64,000 bases of DNA from Candidatus Endonucleibacter bathymodioli. GTDB taxonomy: Bacteria; Pseudomonadota; Gammaproteobacteria; Pseudomonadales; Endozoicomonadaceae. Numbering within the stretch: position 1 is the first letter of the stretch; every line of letters begins with the position of its first letter. Both the position numbers and the translations under genes were made by a program. The notes below the pieces were generated by a model. That model had not been told where the DNA came from. It saw only the letters and a list, made by a program, of their open reading frames with translations, and ran no database searches. Below are positions 38,881 through 49,146 of the stretch, piece after piece. The DNA is taken from contig JASXSV010000013.1 of the NCBI GenBank assembly GCA_030674915.1, positions 35,299 to 99,298 on the forward strand. The letters are read 5' to 3'.

Positions 38881-39243
38881 TTAGTAATGGCTTACACAAT
38901 GCGGAAGGTTCAATAACCCGTGGCTAAAGTCTCTGGTTATGCTGATGCCTCTACTTATAACAGCTCCCTTACTGTTTTTTAAAACTATTGCTGTGTCACA
39001 AATACCACTGCTGTTTATGACCATATCAATAGCATGTTGTTTTACGCTATATTCATACACTCTGTAACGATATTCCAGCATAAATATTTTAGTTTTACAT
39101 GCGGCATTTACACACCGATATCTTTGTATGCTATTGTCACTTTTTCCAAATTGCTTAAGGCTGTCACTAATGTAGTCATAGCAGTTAACTTTGCCATAAC
39201 ATGTCATGAAACGCATGGTACTCAAAATCACAGATTCAACCAA
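38881..39243 (-). pseudogene. IS1-family InsA-like remnant
   Basis: A 120-codon frame whose centre resembles IS1 InsA (zinc-ribbon plus HTH): GKSDNSIQRYRC, a second Cys, LEYRYRVYE, then IDMVINSSGICDTAIVLK and KGAVIS. The first zinc Cys pair and the downstream InsB part are missing, and the C-terminal residues look unrelated. It looks like a decayed insertion sequence. No terminal inverted repeats could be identified; 39244–39483 holds nothing recognisable. Confidence 0.55.
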
Positions 39244-39483
39244 CTACATAATCGCTCACCAGTTTGACCCACACGCAGGTGAAAACCAAAAACCTCTTTC
39301 CCTGCAATAAATTCTCAACCTAGATACTTACCTTGCCATAAAGGCATAGTAGAAAATTGGACGGCACTCATAAAAAACAAAAAAATAACAACAAGCCCTG
39401 TATTATCTAGTTAGCAGAGTAGCTAACTCAATATATAACATTGTGCGATTACACAGAATATTTTACATCCTCTACTCAACCAA

Positions 39484-40428
39484 TTAATAGCCATAAAACA
39501 ATAACGACCTGAATTTAAAGTTTTTCAGGAGCATACCATTTTCGCATTTATCTGCTTTATGCTTTTCCCAAGAAAACAAGTTACCAATTAGCGGTGAGTT
39601 TATGCTTTTTTCAAACCATTGAATCATCTGAGTAGTGCCATCTGGATAATTGAAATTATCTACTACACAGGCATTAGACTGACAATTAGATACAGTTTTA
39701 TAAATCATATAAATAATACACTCTTCAAGGTCAACAGACCCATTTTTTTCAATGTTTGCTTCAGCTTGTTTTAATAAACATTGTAGCTGTGTTTGCGAGG
39801 TTTCTGCCATACTGTCATTGACAATAGACACTTGAAGTTGCCTGAGTTCCTCAATGCTTATAGCATTACCAACAGCTTCTAAATACCACTGACCTCTTGC
39901 GTTAATAATCTCTTGATATATTTCTTTATCACCTTCGAGAGCCATCGCAAGCATCATCGCTCTCTGCTTGGCTAGATTTGCAAGAGACTCTCGTTCATCC
40001 TCAAATAAAACAGGGTGCGATTCTATCCAATCCGCCAGACTGATGAGGCTTTTCTGACAAGCTGATGGGCTAGCAAACAGGTTTTCAATCATGGACATAA
40101 AATGTTTAGCAATTACGTCATCACCATCTCTCAATAACTTGATTATACGAATCAACGACTCTTTACTTTGAACAGGGAGTATTAGGCTATCAATCCGACT
40201 CAATAGACTATTTTCTTGATATATCCCTTTGCGGAGTGAAACCATAAAAAGCAAGGACATCAGATTAACTTTTTGATCTTCTGAGATCTTATCACTACTG
40301 CTTATAGCCTGCTCAAGATCTGTGCAAGTTGCAAAGGCACTACTGCAAGTGATCGTGTAAATCAATTCTTTGAATTCTTGATAATCTAGGTATCCAAACT
40401 GTTTATTATATAAGCTGTTGTGTTTCAT
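39484..40428 (-). CDS. Unknown mostly helical protein, 314 residues
   Basis: No family recognised. Rich in predicted helix, with no signal peptide or membrane segment. Cys residues recur in the C-terminal part (ECIIYMIYK, NCQSNACVVD). GGAGG lies close upstream of the ATG at 40428, so translation is credible. It lies in accessory DNA next to an IS remnant and shares the AT-rich look of the other accessory proteins. An effector is possible but unsupported. Confidence 0.65.
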   Translation of the reverse strand: MKHNSLYNKQFGYLDYQEFKELIYTITCSSAFATCTDLEQAISSSDKISEDQKVNLMSLLFMVSLRKGIYQENSLLSRIDSLILPVQSKESLIRIIKLLRDGDDVIAKHFMSMIENLFASPSACQKSLISLADWIESHPVLFEDERESLANLAKQRAMMLAMALEGDKEIYQEIINARGQWYLEAVGNAISIEELRQLQVSIVNDSMAETSQTQLQCLLKQAEANIEKNGSVDLEECIIYMIYKTVSNCQSNACVVDNFNYPDGTTQMIQWFEKSINSPLIGNLFSWEKHKADKCENGMLLKNFKFRSLLFYGY

Positions 40429-40462
40429 ATTTATTACCTCCCTATTTTATAGTTATGTTAGT

Positions 40463-40592
40463 TATACCCATTTTCCTTAAAAATGTAAGATTGTTGACTC
40501 CTATCACTCACCACAAACCACTCATTATTCCGTAAAATCATGGAGATCAGCTCGTTTGATACCGATTCATAACTTCAATGGTAAAGGATATA
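40463..40592. repeat. Intergenic inverted-repeat element, long form
   Basis: TATACCCATTTTCCTTAAAA, GTAAGATTGTTGACTCCTATC and ATCATGGAGATCAGCTCGTTT, ending AACTTCAATGGTAAAGGATATA. About 130 bp in the gap between the unknown gene and radD. Confidence 0.85.
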
Positions 40593-40706
40593 GAATGCCT
40601 GACTCTATGCATAAAGTCCCTGACAATTCTGTAAGCACTACTAACAATAACTCTGATATTGTTTTCTGATTATTCTATTGATACCCAGAAATACTATGCG
40701 CTAAAG

Positions 40707-42479
40707 TCAATGCTCGGCATTAGCCTTACGATAGCTTCCGTTATAATCAAAGATTTTTTCACGAATTTTCCAGTAGCGCTTCTTTCGTTCCGCAATAACA
40801 AAGTCAGGTTTTCTGAATTTCCTATTATGGCCAATCACCGTGGCAACAGAGTTAGCGCGAAAGGGTTCTCCCCTATTAATAAGTGCATACTTCCCAAAAT
40901 AATGATAAAAAATCCCTTGCTGCGTCGGTGTATCTAGCTGAAAAAACTCACTGAGTTCTCCTCCATCTTCATCATGGTATGTTATTTTTATGAGAGCAAA
41001 TCCATGATTGTCTACGCTTTCCTCCATCGTCATGCCCGAGCACCTAATAACCATTAACGAGCTGAGATTAAGAGCATCACGGAGTTTGTCATCTGGATCT
41101 ATAAGTATTTTGCCACAATCATGACATTTTCTTGCGGCAATATCATTTTCAGAAGAGCAATGGTCACACTCTTTAAATCGAAAGCGGAAATCACATTGCA
41201 CGTTGCTATTCCCATACTGTTCAACACCTTTGCAGCGCCGACCATAGTGCTCAACTAAGCTTCCATCGTCGCTCAAAACTCCCCAAAATGTATTTTTAAA
41301 ACCACAGACAGGACAGGCTATATTAACAGGAACTGAATGATTACTCGGTTTCGGAGAGCCTACTTCGGGACTGAACAAATTATAATTATTTCCAGCAAAC
41401 TCCATAACCAGACATCCTGTTTTTCCTGGAGATAACCGCAATCCCCTACCTATAATCTGCTGATAAAGACTGACAGATGCTGTAGGCCGCAGGATAGCAA
41501 TTAAGTCCACATGAGGGACGTCAAAACCCGTAGTCAAAACAGAAACATTAACCAGATACTTCAGTTTCTTGCACTTAAAGAGACCAATAATAGCGTTACG
41601 ATCTAGTCTAGATGTTTCACCAACAATGAGTCCAGCCTGACCTTCTGGCAAATAACTGAAGACCTCTTTGGCATGCTCAACAGTCGCAGCAAATATCATA
41701 ACCCCCTGCCTCAACGTGGCTTCATGGATAACTTGATTGATGATTTTTGCTGTAGCCCTACTCTCACCATGTATTAATTGGTTCAGATCACGCTCCCGGT
41801 ACTGCCCAGAGCTGCCCGTAGTCAGCGAGTGAAAGTCATAAAATGCAATAGGCGCATCCAGAATAGTTACCGGTACCAAGAATCTGTTATCAATCATGTA
41901 CGATAAGGGAAGCTCAAAAATGCAGTCTTTAAAAAATCGATCATCCTCCGTGCGGATTGAGTATTTTTGATTATCGATTTTGTGATATTGGTAAATCCAC
42001 CCAAGACCAAGACGGTACGGGGTAGCTGTCAATCCTAATATTTTAAGGTCAACATTCAAAGTTAGAAGATGATTTATAACATTTTGATAGCTAGTATTCT
42101 TTTCTAGGGAAATTCTATGGCACTCATCAATAACTAACAAGGTATACCTAGTATCATTAAAGCAGTTCAGATTTTTACATACCGATTGAATACTACCAAA
42201 AACCACCTGTTCTGACGCTTCCTTCTTACCCAAACCAGCACTAAAAATAGAAGCTTTCAGATGATAGCTTTCATATTTTTCATGGTTCTGCGCTACCAAC
42301 TCTTTAACGTGGGCCATAACTAGAACCCTACCACGAGCTAGTCGAGCCAGCTCACTAATAACCAGACTTTTTCCAGCCCCAGTCGGTAAGACAACAACTG
42401 CCGGATCACTAGACTTTTTAAAGTGTTGAATAACACTGCGAACAGCTTGCTTTTGGTAAGGACGGAGTTTGTAATCCAT
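40707..42479 (-). CDS. radD: RadD (YejH) superfamily 2 helicase
   Basis: DNA-repair helicase-like ATPase; E. coli RadD acts with RecA and SSB in double-strand break and replication-gap repair. The 590 residues align with E. coli RadD throughout (586 residues). The Walker A motif PTGAGKS is at 32–38, followed by DECHR, LGLTATPYRLG, IFAATVEHAKE, TTGFDVPHVDLIAILRPT and QIIGRGLRL. The C-terminal zinc clusters are CPVCGF and CDFRFRFKECDHC/CHDCG. Full length and intact. It stands alone between repeats. Confidence 0.95.
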   Translation of the reverse strand: MDYKLRPYQKQAVRSVIQHFKKSSDPAVVVLPTGAGKSLVISELARLARGRVLVMAHVKELVAQNHEKYESYHLKASIFSAGLGKKEASEQVVFGSIQSVCKNLNCFNDTRYTLLVIDECHRISLEKNTSYQNVINHLLTLNVDLKILGLTATPYRLGLGWIYQYHKIDNQKYSIRTEDDRFFKDCIFELPLSYMIDNRFLVPVTILDAPIAFYDFHSLTTGSSGQYRERDLNQLIHGESRATAKIINQVIHEATLRQGVMIFAATVEHAKEVFSYLPEGQAGLIVGETSRLDRNAIIGLFKCKKLKYLVNVSVLTTGFDVPHVDLIAILRPTASVSLYQQIIGRGLRLSPGKTGCLVMEFAGNNYNLFSPEVGSPKPSNHSVPVNIACPVCGFKNTFWGVLSDDGSLVEHYGRRCKGVEQYGNSNVQCDFRFRFKECDHCSSENDIAARKCHDCGKILIDPDDKLRDALNLSSLMVIRCSGMTMEESVDNHGFALIKITYHDEDGGELSEFFQLDTPTQQGIFYHYFGKYALINRGEPFRANSVATVIGHNRKFRKPDFVIAERKKRYWKIREKIFDYNGSYRKANAEH

Positions 42480-42518
42480 TTAAAGAAGTATACAAAAAAT
42501 ACTGCATCTGTAGTACTG

Positions 42519-42601
42519 GATAGATTCATTTCCATTGAGTGTATAAGCAATCTACAAACGAACGAAGCCTAAACCCCGCACCTGCGAGGGGCATAGGTAT
42601 A
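42519..42601. repeat. Intergenic inverted-repeat element, internally deleted
   Basis: AGATTCATTTCCATTGAGTG, then CTACAAACGAACGAAGCCT, then a shortened right end CACCTGCGAGGGGCATAGGTATA. It lies between radD and the transporter gene. Confidence 0.6.
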
Positions 42602-42616
42602 AAACTCTGATGCCAT

Positions 42617-43960
42617 TTAATCAGATGAACCAACCTGTTTTCTTTGCGCGAGATCTACAAAAAACAAAAGAAGAGCGGCTGTTATAGCTGCGGAAATGGT
42701 AATAACAATAAAAAAACCAGACCATTGATAGTATTCAACAATCTTAGCTATTGGATACCCTGCCAGAGCAGCACCAGCATATGAAAAAAGCCCAATAAAA
42801 CCAGTTGCTGCGCCTGCTGCCTCCTTATCTGAGTGCTCCGCTGCGGCCATTCCTAATAACATTTGAGGGCCAAATATAAAGAATCCTATGAAAAAAAAGC
42901 AGGCCGTCAGAACAATATAAGAAGAGGATGGTTCCCACAAAAAAATGATGGAGGCTAGCAAAACTCCAAGAGCAAAAATAAAATTCATGGGACCTCTGCT
43001 CCCCTTAAAGAACTTATCAGAACCCCAGCCAGCAACAAGTGATCCCAGAAACCCTCCTATCTCAAAAAATGTAACAGCAGAGTTAGCCGTAACCAAATCA
43101 AAACCATGTACTTCGGTAAGGTAGAGGTTACCCCAGTCATTCATAGCTGTCCGAACAATATACACAAGTATGGACGCAAACCCGAGCACCCAAATTAGCT
43201 TATTGGTGAAAACATGGTCACGCAATATTTCTATTGCAGTCAAACCTTTTGAGCGTCCCTCATGAGCTTTCTCAAGCTCATCATTTCGCCACTGGCCTAT
43301 GGTCGGCAGTCCCATGGTACTTGGTTTGTCTCTTAGCCGCCAACAAAGAAACATACCAATAATAATACCTATTATTCCCGGAACGATTAACCCATAACGC
43401 CAACCAAAATGCAGAGCACAAAACCCTACTATTATAGGAATTAGCGCTCCTCCAAAATTATGAGCTGTATTCCAGACGGACCACCAGCGCCCTCTTTCAG
43501 AGCATGAATACCAAAACGTAAGAAGCTTCGAACAAGGAGGCCAGCCCCACCCCTGAAAAAAAGCATTTAGACCCCACAACAAGGCAAAAGCTATCAAAGA
43601 TGAAGACATGCCAAAAAAAATGTTGATCACTCCCGTTGCTATCAGTCCAACTCCCATAAAAAATCGAGGATTGGCTCGATCGCTGACGACCCCTGATACA
43701 AATTTCGAGCAGCCATATATAACGTAAAAAAGAGTTGCGAGAATGCCGATATCAGCCTTATCCATCCCCAGCTCTTCGATCATTGCAGGCATAGCAAAAT
43801 TAAAACTCTTTCTCGTAAAATAAAAAGTCGCATAACCAACATACATGGTAAACATAATATGAATACGCCAGTACTTATATCGCTGATCTACGATTTCAGG
43901 ATCACTGATTACTGGCACTTCCTGAGGCGCTCTGAAAAGTCTGAACATTATAAGAACCAT
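42617..43960 (-). CDS. MFS organophosphate:phosphate antiporter, UhpC/GlpT family
   Basis: Imports a phosphorylated sugar or glycerol-3-phosphate in exchange for phosphate, or senses it (UhpC). The 447 residues have ~12 membrane segments and family landmarks: GYATFYFTRKSFNFAMP, YGCSKFVSGVVSDR, FQGWGWPPCSKLLTFWYS, WNTAHNFGG and IYIVRTAMNDWGNLYL-type region. It most resembles the UhpC/hexose-phosphate branch found in intracellular bacteria such as Chlamydia and Legionella. No UhpAB regulators are next to it, so a transport role is more likely. The first four residues are uncertain (second ATG at 43948). Confidence 0.85.
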   Translation of the reverse strand: MVLIMFRLFRAPQEVPVISDPEIVDQRYKYWRIHIMFTMYVGYATFYFTRKSFNFAMPAMIEELGMDKADIGILATLFYVIYGCSKFVSGVVSDRANPRFFMGVGLIATGVINIFFGMSSSLIAFALLWGLNAFFQGWGWPPCSKLLTFWYSCSERGRWWSVWNTAHNFGGALIPIIVGFCALHFGWRYGLIVPGIIGIIIGMFLCWRLRDKPSTMGLPTIGQWRNDELEKAHEGRSKGLTAIEILRDHVFTNKLIWVLGFASILVYIVRTAMNDWGNLYLTEVHGFDLVTANSAVTFFEIGGFLGSLVAGWGSDKFFKGSRGPMNFIFALGVLLASIIFLWEPSSSYIVLTACFFFIGFFIFGPQMLLGMAAAEHSDKEAAGAATGFIGLFSYAGAALAGYPIAKIVEYYQWSGFFIVITISAAITAALLLFFVDLAQRKQVGSSD

Positions 43961-44588
43961 ATGTTACTGCAGACAAACTGATCAATTGAAGAAATCAGCA
44001 ATGGCATCTGTTAGTGTAGTTTAACTACATACTGACTATCCTAGAATTCTCTCTAACTACTCTCAAAATAATTATAGCCAGAACGGTTAACTTTGCTGAT
44101 GTTAATTTATAAATATTTATTAGGTTGTGCAACTCTTTATTGCTAGGATTTATACGTATAAGAAATACATCCCTATAGCTCTCGGTTTGCATAATACACC
44201 AAAACACCAAAAATGTCTGACAAAAAGAACCAACCGGTCAACCAAAGAACAAATCTCATGAACATAGGAAAAGATAAGAGGCATGCAGGCACAGCTAATG
44301 TACTAATTCAGCACAAGGAAAAAAGCATTCAAGGCACATTTCCTGCTTGATTTTCCAAACACCAAAAACAATCATAATTCAGACACCCTAGCTTTAATTC
44401 AACCATATATTTCCACTATAACCGACATACTGGAATGAATTTGAAAATTGGATGGTCGTAGGCTATAGCTCTCAAATAACGAAACAGGTGGTCACATAAA
44501 CACACTTACAAACCGCTAACTCTGACTGGATGACATCCAGATGCAAGCCCTCTGTAAACTAGTATCTTATGCGTTCAGTATTCGTACT
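43961..44588. other. 628-bp region without a recognisable gene
   Basis: Upstream of the transporter on the minus strand. Only a 61-codon ORF with no features is present; it is AT-driven and not called. The transporter promoter should be here. Confidence 0.5.
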
Positions 44589-44720
44589 TATACCTATTTA
44601 TTACCATTGAAAGCGCGTGTAGGCGACAAACGAGCTAAGCACTATGCACCTGCAAGCAGTAATTAATTGGCGCAAAGGAGATGAATCAACACACCACAGC
44701 ATCAAGAAGGAATAGGTGTA
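44589..44720. repeat. Intergenic inverted-repeat element, long form
   Basis: TATACCTATTTATTACCATTG, then GTGTAGGCGACAAACGAGC and CACCTGCAAGCAGTAATTAA, ending CAAGAAGGAATAGGTGTA. About 132 bp, touching the 3' end of dnaB. Confidence 0.85.
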
Positions 44721-44721
44721 G

Positions 44722-46125
44722 CTATGCATCATTAAAATTCGCATAAGAACCCGGTGCCAGGTTTTCAAATCTTGTATATTTACCTATAAAAGCTAACTTA
44801 ACACTACCGATCGGGCCATTTCGTTGCTTACCTATGATAATTTCCCCCACCCCTTTGTACTCTGTATCAGGGTTATAAACTTCATCCCTGTAAATAAACA
44901 TGATAACGTCAGCATCTTGCTCTATCGCTCCTGACTCTCTGAGGTCAGAATTAACCGGCCTTTTGTTGGGTCTTTGCTCCAATGAACGGTTCAGCTGAGA
45001 AAGCGCCACAACAGGGACGCAGAACTCTTTAGCGATAGATTTTAATGATCTCGATATCTCAGAAATCTCGTTGGTTCTCCCCTCACTAAAACCTGGTATC
45101 GTCATCAATTGCAAGTAGTCAATCATAATCATGCCTATTTCACCATGCTCTCTAACAATCCTCCGCACTCTAGAGCGAATTTCCTGAGGGCTAACACCAG
45201 ACGCATCATCAATAAACAATTGACGATCCTTGATTCTCTCAACCGCAGACAACAGCTTAGGCCAGTCATCCTCTTCCAGCTGACCACTTCTTGTCTTTGA
45301 CTGATCAATCCTCCCTAACGACGACAACATACGCATCATCAACTGCTCACTAGGCATCTCCAGACTAAATACAACCACCCCCTTCTCGCTGGAAAGCAGG
45401 GCGTTTTCCACCAAGTTCATGGCAAACGTTGTCTTCCCCATTGACGGTCGAGCTGCAACAATAATCATATCCGATGATTGCAAGCCAGACGTCATTTTAT
45501 CCAGATCTTGGAAGCCAGTACTAATACCGGTGATGGCATTGCCAGTATTAAACAACTCATCAATTTTCTTAACTGTTTTGTCAAGAATTTCACGAATACC
45601 AACCGGTCCATCAGTGCTAGAGCGCTCTTCAGCAATATTGAAAACCAGTCGTTCTGCTTCATCAAGCACCTCCTGACTATTTCTTCCTTCCGGATAATAG
45701 GCTTTGTCTGCGATCTTCTGGCTAGCGTTAATGAGCTGTCTCAGTATTGATCGCTCATACACAATTTCTGCATACGCCCTAATATTCGCAATACTTGGCA
45801 CACTCCCCACCAACTCGGTCAGATAAATAAGACCACCTGCTTTTTCAAGATCACCTTTATTTTCAAGGTTTTCTGCCAGTGTCAATGGATCGAAAGGTTT
45901 ACTCTCTGATGCCAATTCAGAAATGGCTCCGTATATCAAACGGTGAGATGGATTATAGAAATCCTCACTTACTATCTTATCAACGACTTGATCCAGCGCC
46001 TCATTATCCAGCATCAAACCACCAAGCACAGACTGCTCAGCCTCTATAGAATGAGGAGGAGTCCTAATAGAAATGGTCGATTCATCAATCGGCAGCTGAC
46101 CTTCCTGGGATAGAGCTTCAATCAT
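44722..46125 (-). CDS. dnaB: Replicative DNA helicase
   Basis: Hexameric helicase that unwinds DNA at the fork. From the ATG at 46125 it is 467 residues (E. coli 471). It has the N-terminal domain with PPHSIEAEQSVLGGLMLD, the linker, and the RecA-like domain with Walker A PSMGKTT, IDYLQLMT and DLRESGAIEQDAD. The ORF is open upstream to a TTG, but AGGC lies 8 nt before the ATG and alignment favours it. It follows rplI, as in many gammaproteobacteria. Confidence 0.97.
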   Translation of the reverse strand: MIEALSQEGQLPIDESTISIRTPPHSIEAEQSVLGGLMLDNEALDQVVDKIVSEDFYNPSHRLIYGAISELASESKPFDPLTLAENLENKGDLEKAGGLIYLTELVGSVPSIANIRAYAEIVYERSILRQLINASQKIADKAYYPEGRNSQEVLDEAERLVFNIAEERSSTDGPVGIREILDKTVKKIDELFNTGNAITGISTGFQDLDKMTSGLQSSDMIIVAARPSMGKTTFAMNLVENALLSSEKGVVVFSLEMPSEQLMMRMLSSLGRIDQSKTRSGQLEEDDWPKLLSAVERIKDRQLFIDDASGVSPQEIRSRVRRIVREHGEIGMIMIDYLQLMTIPGFSEGRTNEISEISRSLKSIAKEFCVPVVALSQLNRSLEQRPNKRPVNSDLRESGAIEQDADVIMFIYRDEVYNPDTEYKGVGEIIIGKQRNGPIGSVKLAFIGKYTRFENLAPGSYANFNDA

Positions 46126-46339
46126 GATAACTGCCTGGCAACCCAAGAGACATACTTAACAGAATACGCGCCAACACAGAAAACTGGGCCGTATTTCAAC
46201 ACCCGCAAGATTTCTCACACCTCCTACAGGTAGGCCTGATACAGTAGTTGACATCAGAGACAAATCCACCTGAGGTATTGTGAAAAATTAAGCCATCACC
46301 TTAAAAATTAGAAAATAAGTAAATTTACTGCACTAAAAC

Positions 46340-46786
46340 TTATCCCCCTTCCACAAATACCTTAACCACTGCAGAAACATCAGCGTGCAATTGAACAGTC
46401 ACATCATACTCACCAATCGCACGGATAGGCCCATCGCGCAAACGAAGCTCACTCTTCTTCACTTCAACACCTGCGGAAGTAATTGCTTCGGCGAGGTCAC
46501 GAGCACCAATGGAGCCGAAGAGCTTGCCTTCATCTCCAGCCTTGGCAGTAATCGTCAGTTCAATTGTTGCCAGATTAGATGCCCGCTTGGTTGCACCAGC
46601 CAAAGCCGCTACAGCAGACTTTTCCAGCTCTGAACGACGAGCCTCAAAAGATTCAAGATTATTTTTATTAATAGGCACAGCTTTGCCAAACGGAATCAGA
46701 AAATTACGAGCATACCCCGCTTTTACGGAGACTCTATCACCCAGGACACCAAGTTTGGCGGTTTTTTCAAGAAGAATAACTTCCAT
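46340..46786 (-). CDS. rplI: 50S ribosomal protein L9
   Basis: Large-subunit protein at the base of the L1 stalk. The 148 residues begin [30 protein letters not shown], the typical N-domain, followed by the connecting helix and the C-domain ([15 protein letters not shown]). Part of the rpsF–rpsR–(membrane protein)–rplI–dnaB block. Confidence 0.98.
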   Translation of the reverse strand: MEVILLEKTAKLGVLGDRVSVKAGYARNFLIPFGKAVPINKNNLESFEARRSELEKSAVAALAGATKRASNLATIELTITAKAGDEGKLFGSIGARDLAEAITSAGVEVKKSELRLRDGPIRAIGEYDVTVQLHADVSAVVKVFVEGG

Positions 46787-46896
46787 TGCACTAGCCTCTT
46801 AATTTTAATAGCATAAAAATAAACAACTACCCCCTCATTACCCTATCCTTTGGCTATCTGATCCTGCCCAACTTTACTCCAGTAGTCATACCGTAA

Positions 46897-47769
46897 TCAA
46901 CCTGCATGGGGATTACTATGTCCTGTTTTGCGGAAATCAAACAAACTGTCAAGACATGCTGCCAAAGCAATCACCGGATATGCCAGCTGCGCAAAAAACA
47001 CTACAGCTATATAAAAAACAATTAACCACAAGGCACCCATGTTTTTCAACTCAACGAGTCCATGAACCAAAGAAATACCTGCAACGAAAAGAGGCAAAGA
47101 CGCCAAAGGCGCTAACACTAGCAAAAACGGCAATAATGCAGAACCAGCAAAAATAAGTATCAACAGAATAACAGCAATAGGAGCCGACAGTCTGATATTT
47201 TGAAATTCCTTACGGAAACCACCGGGATTATATAGCCATGATTGCCAAACCCTAGCCACAATAACTCCAACAATACTGCTCAGCAAATTAAACCAAGTCA
47301 GCATACCAATCACTCCGTACTGTACTCGCAGCTCGAGCGACTCACCCAAATCATCCAGTGCCTTATCGGCCTGTTTAAGGAATGAAGCCAGAAACTCCAT
47401 AACCATATTCGTCAACTGTGCTAGCTGCTCAGGAGCAAACTGCGCCAACACTAACGCCATCAAACCACCTATAGGCAATATCACCAATAAGGTTTTTTGC
47501 CACGAACAGGTTGCGCGCAGCACCAGAGCCAGTACCGCTACTGCCAGCAGGCCCATAACCACGCTGTATTGACCCATAGCTGCCCATGCAACTCCAGGCA
47601 ACAAGGCCCACATCAATACCTTAATCCCTTGACCAGCACCATGTCGCAATATTACCAAGGCAACAATGCTCGCGCTAAGCCAAAGCAATATCGGGATACA
47701 CGCAAAAAAAACAGACATAATCACGGCCTGCTTGGAGCCACGCATAACAAGCTCTGCCAATCCTCGCAT
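46897..47769 (-). CDS. Predicted DUF2232-type membrane protein
   Basis: About 290 residues with seven to eight hydrophobic segments. It matches the position and general character of the membrane protein found between rpsR and rplI in Pseudomonas and relatives; function unknown. The frame opens with GTG at 47787, but ATG at 47769 with GGTG 8 nt upstream looks as good. The last segment (LDSLFDFRKTGHSN) is typical of this group's ending. Confidence 0.75.
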   Translation of the reverse strand: MRGLAELVMRGSKQAVIMSVFFACIPILLWLSASIVALVILRHGAGQGIKVLMWALLPGVAWAAMGQYSVVMGLLAVAVLALVLRATCSWQKTLLVILPIGGLMALVLAQFAPEQLAQLTNMVMEFLASFLKQADKALDDLGESLELRVQYGVIGMLTWFNLLSSIVGVIVARVWQSWLYNPGGFRKEFQNIRLSAPIAVILLILIFAGSALLPFLLVLAPLASLPLFVAGISLVHGLVELKNMGALWLIVFYIAVVFFAQLAYPVIALAACLDSLFDFRKTGHSNPHAG

Positions 47770-47800
47770 TAGTGTTGCACCATACACCTCATACTAAACA

Positions 47801-48025
47801 TCAATGGTGATTACAATATGGCAGCAATGCCAAATAACGAGCACGCTTGACTGCCGTCGCTAGCTGCCTCTGATAACGAGCTTTTGTTCCCGTTATACGA
47901 CTAGGTACAATCTTACCCGTTTCACTCACATAAGCCCTCAGAATACTCAAATCTTTATAATCAATCTCTTTCACATGTTCCGCAGTAAAACGACAGAACT
48001 TTCTACGCCGGAAAAAGCGTGGCAT
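47801..48025 (-). CDS. rpsR: 30S ribosomal protein S18
   Basis: Small-subunit platform protein that pairs with S6. The 74 residues include the N-terminal basic stretch [34 protein letters not shown] and [15 protein letters not shown]. Full length, with rpsF 117 bp upstream. Confidence 0.98.
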   Translation of the reverse strand: MPRFFRRRKFCRFTAEHVKEIDYKDLSILRAYVSETGKIVPSRITGTKARYQRQLATAVKRARYLALLPYCNHH

Positions 48026-48142
48026 AACAACACCTCATTGGACTCAAGATAAAAAGGGGCTCAAGCGCTATTGTATATAAATCATACATATTAGCATTCC
48101 CATCAGCACAACACGCATAGCCTCTCGACAAACAAATAACAC

Positions 48143-48568
48143 CTACGCCTCAACACTCTCCGCTTCATCGCCTACGGCAGCACATTCAGCATCTTTTCTG
48201 GGCTCATGAGCATCGCGTCTAGGGCGTTCGCCACGATTCTCACTTCTGTCATCAGCTTGAAGCATAATAGAAGATTCAACCATAGCCTCATTACGACGTA
48301 TAACCATGCTCCGAATGACTGCATCATTATAACGAAAGTTTTCAGTCAGCTCTTTCAAAGCTTCAGTACCGCACTCAATATTCATCAGAACATAGTGAGC
48401 CTTGTGAATTTTGTTAATAGGATACGCAAGCTGTCGACGACCCCAGTCTTCAAGCCGATGAACTCGACCATTGTGCTCAGTAATGTTGCGATTATAACGC
48501 TCCACCATTGCTGGCACTTGCTCACTCTGATCTGGATGCACCAGAAATACAACTTCATAATGCCGCAC
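48143..48568 (-). CDS. rpsF: 30S ribosomal protein S6
   Basis: Binds 16S rRNA together with S18. The 141 residues contain [18 protein letters not shown] and the core [22 protein letters not shown]. The C-terminal extension is acidic and charged ([16 protein letters not shown]…), as in many gammaproteobacterial S6 proteins that are modified by RimK. First gene of the block on the minus strand. Confidence 0.97.
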   Translation of the reverse strand: MRHYEVVFLVHPDQSEQVPAMVERYNRNITEHNGRVHRLEDWGRRQLAYPINKIHKAHYVLMNIECGTEALKELTENFRYNDAVIRSMVIRRNEAMVESSIMLQADDRSENRGERPRRDAHEPRKDAECAAVGDEAESVEA

Positions 48569-48756
48569 GCTGACTCCTTACGGGTTAAATAGCCTTCCAG
48601 AAGGACTGGTAAGGCAAGGAGATACTGGACAGAAGGGCTATTAAAACAAAAATGGCCGAAGATCCACCTCAGTACTATAGAACAGGAATTCTAGTGAAAT
48701 TTAGCTGTCGTTGCAACCCGTAGCAATGTTCTCCAATCAACAACACATTAAATATC

Positions 48757-48890
48757 TATACCTGTTACCGCTGAAGACATGAAGTTTTGACTGCTCTCAT
48801 TCCCGCCCGATAACCCGCCGTTCAAAGGATTGCTGGGTTTTGCTTGCCGCCTACTCACTCCTTCAATGGCAACGGGCATAGGATTTATTT
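48757..48890. repeat. Intergenic inverted-repeat element, long form, left of rlmB
   Basis: TATACCTGTTACCGCTGAAG, then CTGGGTTTTGCTTGCCGCC and TACTCACTCCTTCAATGGCAACGGGCATA at the right. About 134 bp. It is one of two copies before the inverted rlmB. Confidence 0.85.
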
Positions 48891-49000
48891 AAACATTTCT
48901 GCTTAAAAGGCACCTCTGATAAGCGGAGAAATTGCGTCCATGCCGCTTCTATGCTATTTTTTTGATACAGAAACTTCTTTCTTCGCCTTCCTCAAGCCAC

Positions 49001-49126
49001 TTCCTGCACCCTCTTGAAAGTGTACGTCGTCGAAAAACGAAAGCAGCCCCATGAGTCTACAATAGTAGGTCATTATTGGGGTGAGTGAGAACAATCAACA
49101 TCCCTACTTTCAAGGGTATGCGTATA
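49001..49126. repeat. Intergenic inverted-repeat element, long form, left of rlmB
   Basis: CACCCTCTTGAAAGTGTACG, CGAAAGCAGCCCCATGAGTC, TACAATAGTAGGTCATTATTG, GGGTGAGTGAGAACAATCAAC and CTTTCAAGGGTATGCGTATA follow the family order. It ends 20 bp before the rlmB start. Confidence 0.8.
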
Positions 49127-49146
49127 AAACTATCTGAAGCATCAAT

